64,000 nucleotides of DNA from Hwangdonia lutea (GTDB lineage Bacteria; Bacteroidota; Bacteroidia; Flavobacteriales; Flavobacteriaceae): positions 1,894,501 to 1,958,500 of the forward strand of contig NZ_CP136521.1 of assembly GCF_032814565.1 (NCBI RefSeq), given 5' to 3'. Every line of letters begins with the position of its first letter. Position 1 is the stretch's first letter. The translations under genes were made by a program, and so were the position numbers. Below the pieces are notes generated by a model. It was not told the origin of the DNA and did not search any database. It worked only from the letters and a program-made list of their open reading frames with translations. This document shows, one piece after another, positions 27,468 to 35,292 of this stretch.

Positions 27468-27485
27468 AATGTTACCTAAATGTTA
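27468..27485 (-). promoter_or_regulatory. PHO-box-like direct repeat upstream of the Pit gene
   Basis: On the coding strand TAACATT occurs at 27485-27479 and again at 27474-27468, exactly 11 bp apart. The 11-bp period of heptamers is the pattern of PhoB and PhoP binding sites. It lies in the 69-bp gap between the porin and Pit genes, so Pit likely has its own starvation-induced promoter. Confidence 0.55.
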
Positions 27486-27489
27486 TGTT

Positions 27490-28686
27490 TTAAAAATGAA
27501 TATCGAATTGCAAGCGCCACATCAATTCGTTGTTACCGCCATTAATTTCCAAATAACTGATATCGGTTTGCACTTTTAATTTATGCCCCACAATATATTT
27601 TGAAACGCCCAATGTATATTGACTTTCTGGGTTTTTTTCTGTAATATTTTGGTCTAATTTTATGTGGGTGTAACGTCCAGAGATTTCCCAATCGTTTTTG
27701 CATAAAATACCCGTTTGAAGGTTTAAGCCTTTGCCAACCTGAACTTCATCGTCTGTTAAGCTGCCATCAGAATTTTTGGCCCATGGGTCTTGGGCATCTC
27801 TATCGGCATATTCTGCCATAAATGAAAATCCTTTGTATTTAAACATCGCATCAATAAAAAGTGTGTTGATATTGGTTTCAAAAAAACCGGTATCGCCATC
27901 AATAGCCATGTACGACCCTTGATTACTTCGGGTTTTAACCGCATTGTTGTTATGGTCGTAACTTACACCCAAAGCCAGTTTTGGCGTTTGTTCCCTTATT
28001 AAATCGGCGCCTACATAATCGCCTTTACTTGTAAAATTCCCAAAGGGCAATAATTCTATACGGCCCGTGTATTGATGGCCGCCTAAGTTTCCGGTAGTAA
28101 TATTTCTGCCTTCGCCTTGCGCTACAGAAAATATTTCTTTTACAACAAATACATCGGAAATATTAAATTGATGTCTCAATTGCACACCTAAATCTCTGTC
28201 AATATTAAATCGGCTATTTAAAAGCGAGCGATCCACCTGTTGCAAATTTCCAGAAGATATAATACGATCCCGATTCCCCGGAAGTTTTGTTTGTCCGAAC
28301 CAAAGATCGAAACCCGGAGCAAAATTCCATTTTATCACCGCGTCTAAAATATATCGAGGCGCATTACTTGTAAATGGCGAAGCACCAGAAATATCGCGAT
28401 TGGATAAGCCCAACTCCAACTTATATTTAAGTTTGGGCGTAAATGCGTAACCGTCAAATTTTAAACGGGCACGACGGACTAAGAAGTTCGACTCGTTACT
28501 TTGTCCATCTTCCCAATTAGAAATGGCTAGAAATTGCATTCGTGCACCAATTTTCATGGTCCAACTACTATCTTGTCCAACAAGGTTAAAAAGACCTTTG
28601 CCAAACTTTGGAGATTTAACCTCTTGCGTATGAGATGATAAAATGGCAAAAAGGCCTAGTGCAAAACAGGTAAACTTAAGCTTCAT
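27490..28686 (-). CDS. Phosphate-selective porin (OprO/OprP family)
   Basis: The 398-residue protein has a signal peptide (LKFTCFALGLFAILSSHTQ) and the beta-barrel pattern of the phosphate/pyrophosphate porins. Seen are TMKIGARMQFLAISNWEDGQ, FLVRRARLKFDGYAFTPKLK (characteristic arginine-rich strand) and a C-terminal aromatic strand ending MWRLQFDIHF. It would let phosphate or polyphosphate cross the outer membrane. It is upstream of, and codirectional with, the Pit gene. The promoter at 28711-28744 has PHO-box-like repeats. Substrate preference is inferred from family and context. Confidence 0.92.
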   Translation of the reverse strand: MKLKFTCFALGLFAILSSHTQEVKSPKFGKGLFNLVGQDSSWTMKIGARMQFLAISNWEDGQSNESNFLVRRARLKFDGYAFTPKLKYKLELGLSNRDISGASPFTSNAPRYILDAVIKWNFAPGFDLWFGQTKLPGNRDRIISSGNLQQVDRSLLNSRFNIDRDLGVQLRHQFNISDVFVVKEIFSVAQGEGRNITTGNLGGHQYTGRIELLPFGNFTSKGDYVGADLIREQTPKLALGVSYDHNNNAVKTRSNQGSYMAIDGDTGFFETNINTLFIDAMFKYKGFSFMAEYADRDAQDPWAKNSDGSLTDDEVQVGKGLNLQTGILCKNDWEISGRYTHIKLDQNITEKNPESQYTLGVSKYIVGHKLKVQTDISYLEINGGNNELMWRLQFDIHF

Positions 28687-28710
28687 TATAATGTTTTAGT
28701 TTTTGTCGCT

Positions 28711-28744
28711 GCAAAGAACTAAAAACAATGTTAACTTAATGTTT
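28711..28744 (-). promoter_or_regulatory. Promoter and PHO-box-like repeats of the porin gene
   Basis: On the minus strand AAACATT (28744-28738) and TAACATT (28733-28727) lie 11 bp apart, followed after 7 bp by GTTCTTTGC (28719-28711), a degenerate -7 element. The same layout (two boxes, 7-8 bp, a TTTGC element) recurs at the TonB gene and at the small-RNA candidate. The -7 lies 25 bp before the ATG. Confidence 0.6.
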
Positions 28745-28767
28745 CCTAATGATTAAATTTTTATAAT

Positions 28768-28798
28768 AAAAAAAGACTGCCCTGGCCTAAGGCAGCCT
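28768..28798 (-). terminator. Orphan Rho-independent terminator on the minus strand
   Basis: On the minus strand AGGCTGCC (28798-28791) pairs with GGCAGTCT (28781-28774), one G-U included, around a nine-base loop, followed by TTTTTTT. It is upstream of the porin promoter and downstream of no known minus-strand gene, so it most simply ends a small RNA. Confidence 0.7.
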
Positions 28799-28872
28799 CA
28801 TTAGAAATCATAATAATGTAGTCGACAAAAACTAATAGATTATATGAAATACTAATTGTTTTGTCTTAAGAC
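28768..28872 (-). ncRNA. Candidate small RNA in the divergent phosphate region
   Basis: A transcript of about 105 nt is proposed on the minus strand. It has its own PHO-box-like promoter (28877-28909), a 5' palindromic hairpin TTGTCTTAAGACAA (28861-28874, partly upstream of the estimated start), an AU-rich middle, and a strong Rho-independent terminator at 28798-28768. No protein gene lies upstream of this terminator on the minus strand, so the terminator needs another explanation. The only ORF inside is 16 codons and runs through the terminator. Existence and function are inferred. Confidence 0.45.
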
Positions 28873-28876
28873 AAGG

Positions 28877-28909
28877 CAAATATTATGTTTTAAATTGATG
28901 TGAATGTAA
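28877..28909 (-). promoter_or_regulatory. PHO-box-like promoter of the candidate small RNA
   Basis: Minus strand: TTACATT (28909-28903) and TCAATTT (28898-28892), 11 bp apart, then 7 bp, then AATATTTGC (28884-28876) as a degenerate -7 element. The spacing equals that of the porin promoter. Individual boxes are imperfect. Confidence 0.4.
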
Positions 28910-29005
28910 CCTGAATATTAAGTAATTATTAAACTTTCCAATGTTAAATCTTCATGCGAAATAAAGAAATAACATTCTGGTATTTAGGTTTTTAAAACGA
29001 CAATG

Positions 29006-29059
29006 TTAACTTAAGGTTAATTTAAGGTTGTTTTAATGTTACGCAATTTGTATATTTAG
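29006..29059 (+). promoter_or_regulatory. Four phased PHO-box-like repeats and promoter of the 29083 gene
   Basis: TTAACTTAAGG (29006), TTAATTTAAGG (29017), TTGTTTTAATG (29028) and TTACGCAATTT (29039) follow one another with an exact 11-bp step. TATATTTAG at 29051-29059 is a -7-like element, 24 bp before the ATG. Phased 11-bp TTAAC-type repeats are the hallmark of PhoB/PhoP sites. Confidence 0.55.
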
Positions 29060-29082
29060 ATTATAATGTTAAACCCATAATT

Positions 29083-29406
29083 ATGAAGAAATCAATTTTA
29101 TTTGTTTTTGCTTTTTTAATTACTGTGGTATCTTTTGCCCAAGACCAGCAAAAGAGAGATTTAAAACTTAATAAAGACACAAACTTAATTGATGTTGTTT
29201 ATTATCATGACAATGGTGTTGTAAGCCAAACAGGATCTTACACAGTAGATGGTAAATTACAAGGCGCGTGGCTAAGTTTTAACACAGAAGGCAAAAAAAT
29301 CGTTTCTGCGAATTATGATAATGGTAAAAAAGTCGGCAAATGGATTTATTGGATTGACGGAATTAAAAAAGAAGTCAATTATAAAAACAACGTCGCTTCG
29401 TTATAG
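29083..29406 (+). CDS. Small secreted MORN-like protein
   Basis: The 107-residue protein has a signal peptide (MKKSILFVFAFLITVVSFAQ, cleavage near 20). Beta-hairpin repeats with the MORN-like rhythm follow (YYHDNGVVSQTGSYTVDGKL, QGAWLSFNTEGKKIVSANYD, GKKVGKWIYWIDG). Such short repeat proteins are common in flavobacteria and their role is unknown. The phased PHO-box-like array directly upstream and its place between porin and TonB genes suggest phosphate-starvation control. A bidirectional terminator follows. Confidence 0.85.
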   Translation: MKKSILFVFAFLITVVSFAQDQQKRDLKLNKDTNLIDVVYYHDNGVVSQTGSYTVDGKLQGAWLSFNTEGKKIVSANYDNGKKVGKWIYWIDGIKKEVNYKNNVASL

Positions 29407-29428
29407 TTTATATGGCAAAGTGAAAAAT

Positions 29429-29462
29429 AAAAAAGCATCCTAAGTTTTAGGATGCTTTTTTT
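29429..29462. terminator. Bidirectional terminator between 29083 and 29481 genes
   Basis: AAAAGCATCCTAA (29431-29443) pairs with TTAGGATGCTTTT (29447-29459) around a three-base loop, flanked by A and T tracts. It serves the plus-strand gene at 29083 and the minus-strand gene ending at 29481. Confidence 0.9.
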
Positions 29463-29480
29463 GCGAATTATATATTTTAT

Positions 29481-30692
29481 TTAGTTGCCTGTGGTCCAGT
29501 TTGCGCCCCATGTTGCATAGTCTGTTCCTGTTCCCTGACCCTCACCTGAGATGAAATCTGTTTCAGAAAAAGTATCGCCAGTATCATTTTTGGTTTTTGT
29601 TGTTACATCGATAAAGGTAATGTTTGTAACATGTAAATCACCGTTAATAACTCCGGTGCCAGTGGGGTTGTCGCTATTGGCACCCGCATCTCCATCAAGG
29701 TCGAACCCCTCGGCAAAGCCTTCAATTAAAATATTGTTAAAAATCCCTTGGGTACCAGCTCTTAACCTAATGGCTTCGTTTCCTTTTGACGAGCCCAAAC
29801 CAATAATTGTGGCATTGTTTACGGTGGGTTTAGACCAAAATTTTGGATTAGAAAGATTCCCAATATCCGTGTTGTAGCCATCGCATTCAAACCCTTTATC
29901 ATGGTCTGCTCCGTGTTTAATGTAAGCATTTGTAATAGACCCCGTAAACCCTTCGGTCCAATCAATAGAATCATCTTGACAATTAATTACAACGGCATAA
30001 GACACTTTTGCTGTACCTCCAAAAAATTCAATGCCGTCATCTGCTCCTTCGTAAGCTTGAATATATTCAATCGTTGTTCCAGAACCAACACCATAAAAAG
30101 AGAACCCGTTGTTTTCTGAGGAACCATCAGCAGCACCGCCTGAATATTCAACGCGTACGTAACGTAAAACGCCTGAATTATCGGCCGAATCTGTTCCGCC
30201 GTAAGGCAAACTACCAATTTCTGACGTTGATGTTGCACTACCGGTAACCGAGTTAATGGGGGCTTTCCCCAAAAGTATTAACCCACCCCATTGTCCTGCG
30301 GTGGGATTCGGATCTCCAGAGGTCATTACAATGGGTTTTTCGGCTGAACCATTAGCTATAATTTTGGCGCCTTGGGAAATAGCAATGTAAACATCGGCAC
30401 CCGTTGCAATGGCTTTAATTGTTACACCTTCGTTTATAGTCAGTGTAGTGCCTTCAGCCATTATTACTGGACCACTAATGGTATAGGTTCTATTGGCTTC
30501 CAATGTTAAGTCTGAAGAATATTCCGAGGCACCAATGGCGATTTCTTCATCATTGCCACCAGTGTTTCCGCCACTATTGTTATGAATAACGCTGTTATCT
30601 GTGATATAAATATCGGCTGTGTCGTCTGTGGCACACGAGTTAAAAAGCAATGCTGTAGTTAATAATCCTAATACTAAATTGTTTTTCATCAT
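29481..30692 (-). CDS. Surface lipoprotein with right-handed beta-helix-like repeats, TonB-receptor partner
   Basis: The 403-residue lipoprotein has lipobox LLFNSC (Cys20) and a Gly/Asn-rich linker (residues about 38-50). An all-beta region follows whose repeats suggest a parallel beta-helix (ANRTYTISGPVIMAEGTTLT, INEGVTIKAIATGADVYIAI, AQWGGLILLGKA-like turns). Acidic loops YEGADDGIEFFGG, CQDDSIDWTEGF, GADHDKGFECDG and DLDGDAGANSDN look able to bind calcium or a charged ligand. No catalytic signature is recognised. It follows the TonB receptor gene by 39 bp with no promoter between, so it is likely the receptor's surface partner, as SusD is to SusC. Phosphate linkage is inferred from context. 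Confidence 0.8.
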   Translation of the reverse strand: MMKNNLVLGLLTTALLFNSCATDDTADIYITDNSVIHNNSGGNTGGNDEEIAIGASEYSSDLTLEANRTYTISGPVIMAEGTTLTINEGVTIKAIATGADVYIAISQGAKIIANGSAEKPIVMTSGDPNPTAGQWGGLILLGKAPINSVTGSATSTSEIGSLPYGGTDSADNSGVLRYVRVEYSGGAADGSSENNGFSFYGVGSGTTIEYIQAYEGADDGIEFFGGTAKVSYAVVINCQDDSIDWTEGFTGSITNAYIKHGADHDKGFECDGYNTDIGNLSNPKFWSKPTVNNATIIGLGSSKGNEAIRLRAGTQGIFNNILIEGFAEGFDLDGDAGANSDNPTGTGVINGDLHVTNITFIDVTTKTKNDTGDTFSETDFISGEGQGTGTDYATWGANWTTGN

Positions 30693-30731
30693 TTCTAAGT
30701 TTAATTTTTATTCGTTCTTTAGTTAATGGTT

Positions 30732-33575
30732 TTAAAATTTATATTTTAATTGGAGTCCAATGTTCATTCCTTTTTTATAGTTTGAAACATCTTTTCCGTT
30801 AGGGGATGTTACCATTATAGCGCCTTGGGTTGTTTCTCTAATATATTTTATGCTTGGATTTAAAAGGTTTTTTGCGGCGACATTGATTTCAAACGATTTG
30901 CCTATTTTATTTTTTAGAATAAAATCTAAAGTTGGAATCCCTTTTTCAATAACATTTCCTAAATGACCAGATCCTAAAGCATCAATTCTATCTGAAAAAT
31001 AAGAGAATGATAGGGTTGCGTTGGGTTTGTAGTGTTCAAAAGATGTTGGTGAGTAGTTAATATCGGCATTGATAATTAATGGCGAAGCGCCTTGTAATGC
31101 CTCTTTGTCATTTACAAAACTTACATTAAAATTGCTGCCAACGATGTCTTGATACAAATCTTGTTCAGTATACATATACGTGGCATTTAGCCCCATAGAT
31201 AATTCTGCTTTGTCATCTCCGTTAGTAATGATATTTTTTCTAATCTCTGCTTCGATACCATAGATTTGAGCTTTTTCGCCCGTTCTGAAAAAACGTTGTG
31301 TTCCTGTAGCGTCAAACGCTACAACTTGATTAATTGGATCTTCAATTTGTTTGTAGAATGCACCGAGTGAGATTAATTCTGATGTTGTTACAAACCATTC
31401 ATATTTTAAATCGACATTTAAAATTGTTGAGTACGATACATCTTTTACATTAGTATATGTTCCTACTTCTTTTTGTCCCAACAAATCTGGATTTCCACCG
31501 ATACGCTGCGATACACTTTCATAAACAAAAGGAGCAACTTCTTTAAATTCTGGAAGAGAAATAGTTTGGCTTGCCGAGAAACGTAGATTTTGGTTTTCGT
31601 TTAATGCATATTTTAAACTTAAACTTGGTAGATACAAGTCGTTTGATACCTCCATATTATCATTCCCATTAACCCCTAAGTTAATCACGTTGTATTCAAT
31701 ATATTGTTTAAAAGATTCGACTCTAACACCAGGCACAATAAGCCATTTTTTGCCTAAATTAATTTCAGCATTCAAGTAGCCTGCGTAAACATCTAATTTG
31801 CCTTTATAAGTGTTTTCTGGTAACCCTGGTCTGTTGGTGTTACTTAAATTAGGGAATGGTTTAATAACTTTAATTTCGTGAGTCCCTTCATGACTTGTTA
31901 GATTTAAGTTGTTTAAAGAGAAAAAACTGTTTAAGTGATTGACATCTGCTATACCGCTATTGTCAATAATATCATAACCATATCTAATATTATCAAAACG
32001 ACGTTCTTTAGTTCGAGCATTGTAACCAACATTAATTTTAATGTTTTCAGAAGGTTTGTAAACTAAGTTTAAACGACCGTTTAACTCTTCATCTTTGATG
32101 TTTTGGAAATAACGCTGATTATCAAAATCTACATTACTATAAAAAATAGGTAGAGTATTAGGGTCATTGTCCAAAGCATATTGATAGTTTTCAAAATTTA
32201 AACGTTTTCTATCTGGTTCATGCGCAGCGACATAGTTGTGGCCAAAGCCCCAATCCAAATCAATCTTATCAAATTTATGAGTTCCTAAAAGTTGATTAAC
32301 ATAAATAAGATTTTCATTAAATTGAATATTCTGCTGATAAAACCCTTCGTCTGTATTGGCTATAGCATCTCGATTTCTACCTTTACCATCAATACCAAAG
32401 TAGCCTATTTTGTCTGACGAACTGTTTACAAATAAAGCGTTAAATTTAAGGGTGCTGCTCGTGTCCATTCTATAAATGATAGATGCCATGGCTGTAGTGG
32501 TGGTGCCGTATTCAAACTCTTCAGATTGCTCAAAGGCTTTCTTCTCAACAATGGTGTAATCTATTGAAGAACCTTTTCTGTACTGGTAATTGTTTTCAAA
32601 CGAACCAGTAGCGTAAAAACTAAGTTTCGATCCGTTTTCAAAATTGAATGATTTTCCAAAGGTACTATTAACACTTGTGTTTATTGGCATGCCAGCATCA
32701 ACAGGGTCGAATCCGTGAGATAAAATAATAGCAAAAGGGTTATGCGCATATCTGTTGTAAAACCCAAAATGACCTGTCCCTTCGCTTCTTACAAAATCTT
32801 TACCAATTGCATTGGTGTTAATTTCGGAGCCGATTCCAAAATCAAAGAAACCTGAGCCTTTATAATCTTTTGAGGAAATATCTACATTTCCTGCAGCAAA
32901 ATCGCTATAGAATTTTGATGAATACGCTTTGCTAATCGATACTTTCTCAATGATATCAGAAGAGAATAAATTTAAATCAATATTCTTTTTGCTAACATCG
33001 TTGGATGGTAAAGACAACCCATTCATTGTGGTATTCAAATATCTATCTCCTAAACCACGTACATACACATTGCTTGAGCCTTCTGGCTTTGATACTCCAG
33101 AGATTTTAGAAATAGCTCCAGCAGCATGACTAACACCTTTTCTCGACAACTCTTCAAAACCAATACTTTGTTTAATTTCAACGGCTTTTTTTTGCTCTAA
33201 AAATAGTGCTGTTTCGCTTTCTCGTTTTGTAGTTGTGGTAATAATGACTTCGTCTAAAGAAGCTGCACTTGCAGCCATGATTACATTTAAGTCTGTCTTT
33301 TTACCAGCTACAATGTCAACACTAATCTCTTGTGTTTTGTAACCCACAAAACTAAAAACCAGTGTATAACTTCCAATTTTTAAATTTTCAAAAGCATATA
33401 AGCCATCAAAGTCTGATGTTGTTCCCGTAGTTGTTCCTTTAATTAAAACATTGGCAAAAGCTAAAGGCTCATTGTTAAACTCCTTATCGGTTATTTTTCC
33501 GGCTACTGATCCGGTGTTTTGGGTGTGTGAAAATGTTGCAGTAAGTAGTGTAAATAATAGTACTATATGTTTCAT
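30732..33575 (-). CDS. TonB-dependent outer-membrane receptor
   Basis: The 947-residue protein has a signal peptide (to about residue 18), a CarboxypepD-reg-like N-terminal domain (about 22-110: GSVAGKITDKEFNNEPLAFA, GTTSDFDGLYAFENLKIGSY), then the plug (SIGFEELSRKGVSHAAGAIS, KPEGSSNVYVRGLGDRYLNT). The large beta-barrel ends in the aromatic strand GLQLKYKF. It imports a substrate across the outer membrane with TonB energy. Its promoter carries PHO-box-like repeats, and it lies with a beta-helix lipoprotein in the phosphate island, so a phosphorus-containing ligand is likely but unproven. It is not a SusC-type receptor by its neighbour. Confidence 0.94.
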   Translation of the reverse strand: MKHIVLLFTLLTATFSHTQNTGSVAGKITDKEFNNEPLAFANVLIKGTTTGTTSDFDGLYAFENLKIGSYTLVFSFVGYKTQEISVDIVAGKKTDLNVIMAASAASLDEVIITTTTKRESETALFLEQKKAVEIKQSIGFEELSRKGVSHAAGAISKISGVSKPEGSSNVYVRGLGDRYLNTTMNGLSLPSNDVSKKNIDLNLFSSDIIEKVSISKAYSSKFYSDFAAGNVDISSKDYKGSGFFDFGIGSEINTNAIGKDFVRSEGTGHFGFYNRYAHNPFAIILSHGFDPVDAGMPINTSVNSTFGKSFNFENGSKLSFYATGSFENNYQYRKGSSIDYTIVEKKAFEQSEEFEYGTTTTAMASIIYRMDTSSTLKFNALFVNSSSDKIGYFGIDGKGRNRDAIANTDEGFYQQNIQFNENLIYVNQLLGTHKFDKIDLDWGFGHNYVAAHEPDRKRLNFENYQYALDNDPNTLPIFYSNVDFDNQRYFQNIKDEELNGRLNLVYKPSENIKINVGYNARTKERRFDNIRYGYDIIDNSGIADVNHLNSFFSLNNLNLTSHEGTHEIKVIKPFPNLSNTNRPGLPENTYKGKLDVYAGYLNAEINLGKKWLIVPGVRVESFKQYIEYNVINLGVNGNDNMEVSNDLYLPSLSLKYALNENQNLRFSASQTISLPEFKEVAPFVYESVSQRIGGNPDLLGQKEVGTYTNVKDVSYSTILNVDLKYEWFVTTSELISLGAFYKQIEDPINQVVAFDATGTQRFFRTGEKAQIYGIEAEIRKNIITNGDDKAELSMGLNATYMYTEQDLYQDIVGSNFNVSFVNDKEALQGASPLIINADINYSPTSFEHYKPNATLSFSYFSDRIDALGSGHLGNVIEKGIPTLDFILKNKIGKSFEINVAAKNLLNPSIKYIRETTQGAIMVTSPNGKDVSNYKKGMNIGLQLKYKF

Positions 33576-33594
33576 TATTTTTTAGTTTGATGCT

Positions 33595-33672
33595 GCAAAG
33601 AAAGGTTGTCAATGTAAAGGCGGTGTTAAATAAGAATTAAACAACCGTGATGAAAATGTTATGCTAATGTTA
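33595..33672 (-). promoter_or_regulatory. PHO-box-like promoter of the TonB-receptor gene
   Basis: Minus strand: a distal pair TAACATT (33672-33666) and TAACATT (33661-33655), and a proximal pair TTAACAC (33629-33623) and TTTACAT (33618-33612). Both pairs have an 11-bp step. Eight bases later lies TTTCTTTGC (33603-33595), the -7-like element. The same TTCTTTGCAGC string occurs at the porin promoter. Confidence 0.6.
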
Positions 33673-33680
33673 CCAGATTT

Positions 33681-33688
33681 TAGGTTTG
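33681..33688 (+). promoter_or_regulatory. -7 promoter element of dgt
   Basis: TAGGTTTG matches TAnnTTTG, 44 bp before the ATG at 33733. The distal PHO-like pair of the divergent TonB gene ends 8 bp upstream of it. Confidence 0.5.
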
Positions 33689-33732
33689 CTTTTATCGAAT
33701 TTACTTATCTTGCCTGCTCTTAAAAATGTAAC

Positions 33733-35073
33733 ATGAACTGGGAGCAACTACTATCGTTAAAACGTGCTGGCGATACCAACAAACGCATTAGAAAAGAGCA
33801 AGATGAAACTCGATTGGGCTTCGAAGTCGATTACGATCGCATTATTTTTTCTTCTGAATTTAGAAGCCTGCAAGACAAAACCCAAGTCATTCCGTTATCT
33901 AAAACCGATTTTGTGCACACCCGATTAACCCACAGTTTAGAGGTTAGCGTGGTGGGACGTTCTTTGGGTAGGCGTGTGGGGCAAAAACTGTTGGAAAAGC
34001 ATCCGCATTTACAAAGCGTTCACGGGTATCAAGCCAACGATTTTGGAGCTATTGTTGCCGCAGCAGCTTTGGCCCACGACATTGGAAATCCGCCTTTTGG
34101 GCACTCCGGCGAAAAAGCTATTGGCGAATTTTTTAAAACAGGCGAAGGCCAAAAATATAAAGACCAATTAACCGAAAAAGAATATCAAGATTTATGTGAT
34201 TTTGAAGGTAATGCCAACGGCTTTAAAATTTTAACCGAAGACCGGGCAGGACGCAACGGCGGCTTGCGTTTAAGCTACGCCACATTGGGCGCATTTATAA
34301 AATATCCAAAAGAGTCGATGCCCAAAAAACCAACGAAACATATTGCCGATAAAAAATACGGCTTTTTTCAAAGTGAAAAAGAAGCGTTTAATGATGTTGC
34401 CAAAGAACTCGGATTATTAAAAAGAAGCGACAAGCACATGAGCTATTCGCGACATCCATTGGCATTTTTAGTTGAGGCTGCCGACGATATTTGCTATACC
34501 ATAATCGATTTTGAAGACGGTATAAACCTCGGGCTCATTCAAGAAGAATTCGCGCTGGAATACCTTTCAAAAATCATTAGGGACAATATAAAACCAGAAA
34601 ACTATTATGCGCTTTCAACCAAGGAAGACCGCATCGGATATCTGCGTGCCCTGGCCATAGGAAGCCTTATAAACGAAGCCGTCGATATTTTTATGGCGCA
34701 CGAAGAAGCTATTTTGAGTGGCGATTTTAACAGTGGTTTGTTGGATAAAAGTAAATACGATGCGCAAATAAAGGATATCATAAAAATCAGTATAGAAAAC
34801 ATATACCAATCCACCGAAGTGGTCGATAAGGAAATTGCGGGTTACGGGGTTATAAACACCTTGTTAAGCACCTACACAAAGGCCGTGAACAACACATTCC
34901 ATAACACCGCCTCAAATTACGATGCCCTCATTTTAAAAGGCCTGCAAAAAACCATAAAAACCAACACATCCAGTTTGTACCAACGCTTAATGGGCGTTTG
35001 TTATCATGTGTCGCTGCTCTCAGACAGCAAAGCCATTCTCGATTATAAAAAAATAAAAGGCATAGAGTTTTAG
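33733..35073 (+). CDS. dgt: Deoxyguanosinetriphosphate triphosphohydrolase-like HD protein
   Basis: The 446-residue cytoplasmic enzyme removes triphosphate from dGTP or other dNTPs. Seen: FRSLQDKTQVIPLSKTDFVH and RLTHSLEVSVVGRSLG (first His of the HD domain), AAAALAHDIGNPPFGHSGEK (the HD pair), FEGNANGFKILT, and VEAADDICYTIIDFEDGINL with the closing Asp. Length fits the dGTPase family. It is divergent from the TonB receptor gene. The structured repeat copy C begins 6 bp after its stop. Confidence 0.95.
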   Translation: MNWEQLLSLKRAGDTNKRIRKEQDETRLGFEVDYDRIIFSSEFRSLQDKTQVIPLSKTDFVHTRLTHSLEVSVVGRSLGRRVGQKLLEKHPHLQSVHGYQANDFGAIVAAAALAHDIGNPPFGHSGEKAIGEFFKTGEGQKYKDQLTEKEYQDLCDFEGNANGFKILTEDRAGRNGGLRLSYATLGAFIKYPKESMPKKPTKHIADKKYGFFQSEKEAFNDVAKELGLLKRSDKHMSYSRHPLAFLVEAADDICYTIIDFEDGINLGLIQEEFALEYLSKIIRDNIKPENYYALSTKEDRIGYLRALAIGSLINEAVDIFMAHEEAILSGDFNSGLLDKSKYDAQIKDIIKISIENIYQSTEVVDKEIAGYGVINTLLSTYTKAVNNTFHNTASNYDALILKGLQKTIKTNTSSLYQRLMGVCYHVSLLSDSKAILDYKKIKGIEF

Positions 35074-35079
35074 GTTATA

Positions 35080-35234
35080 TCACTTCGAGTGTCCCGAATT
35101 TACTTCGGGATGTATCGAGAAGTAGGGCGTTACCCCAAGCCTTCGACTCCGCTCAGGGCAAGAGGGGTCGGGCTTTCACTACTCAATCCCTCCTGCGTCG
35201 GGGATTTCAAACATGCCGTTCAATCCCTAACGCA
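35080..35234 (+). repeat. Structured intergenic repeat, copy C with 5' hairpin module
   Basis: The 5' module (35080-35123) contains CACTTCGAGTG, a TCCCGAA (35092-35098) / TTCGGGA (35104-35110) hairpin and CGAGAAGT. Then comes the closing stem GCGTTA (35127-35132) / TAACGC (35228-35233), with arm 1 ACCCC (35132-35136) / GGGGT (35164-35168) around a CCTTCGACTCCGCTCAGG insert. The core is shortened (CTTTC only) and arm 2 is decayed, so this is a degenerate copy. Confidence 0.7.
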
Positions 35235-35292
35235 CTTGTTTGCCAACTTAAGTCTTTAAATTGAAAGTAATTTTGTTTTTGTAGAGGTTTGT

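Noticed and set aside
28789-28812. Sixteen-codon ORF in the candidate small RNA
   Set aside because: It starts in the 3' part and runs through the terminator stem, so it is unlikely to be translated.
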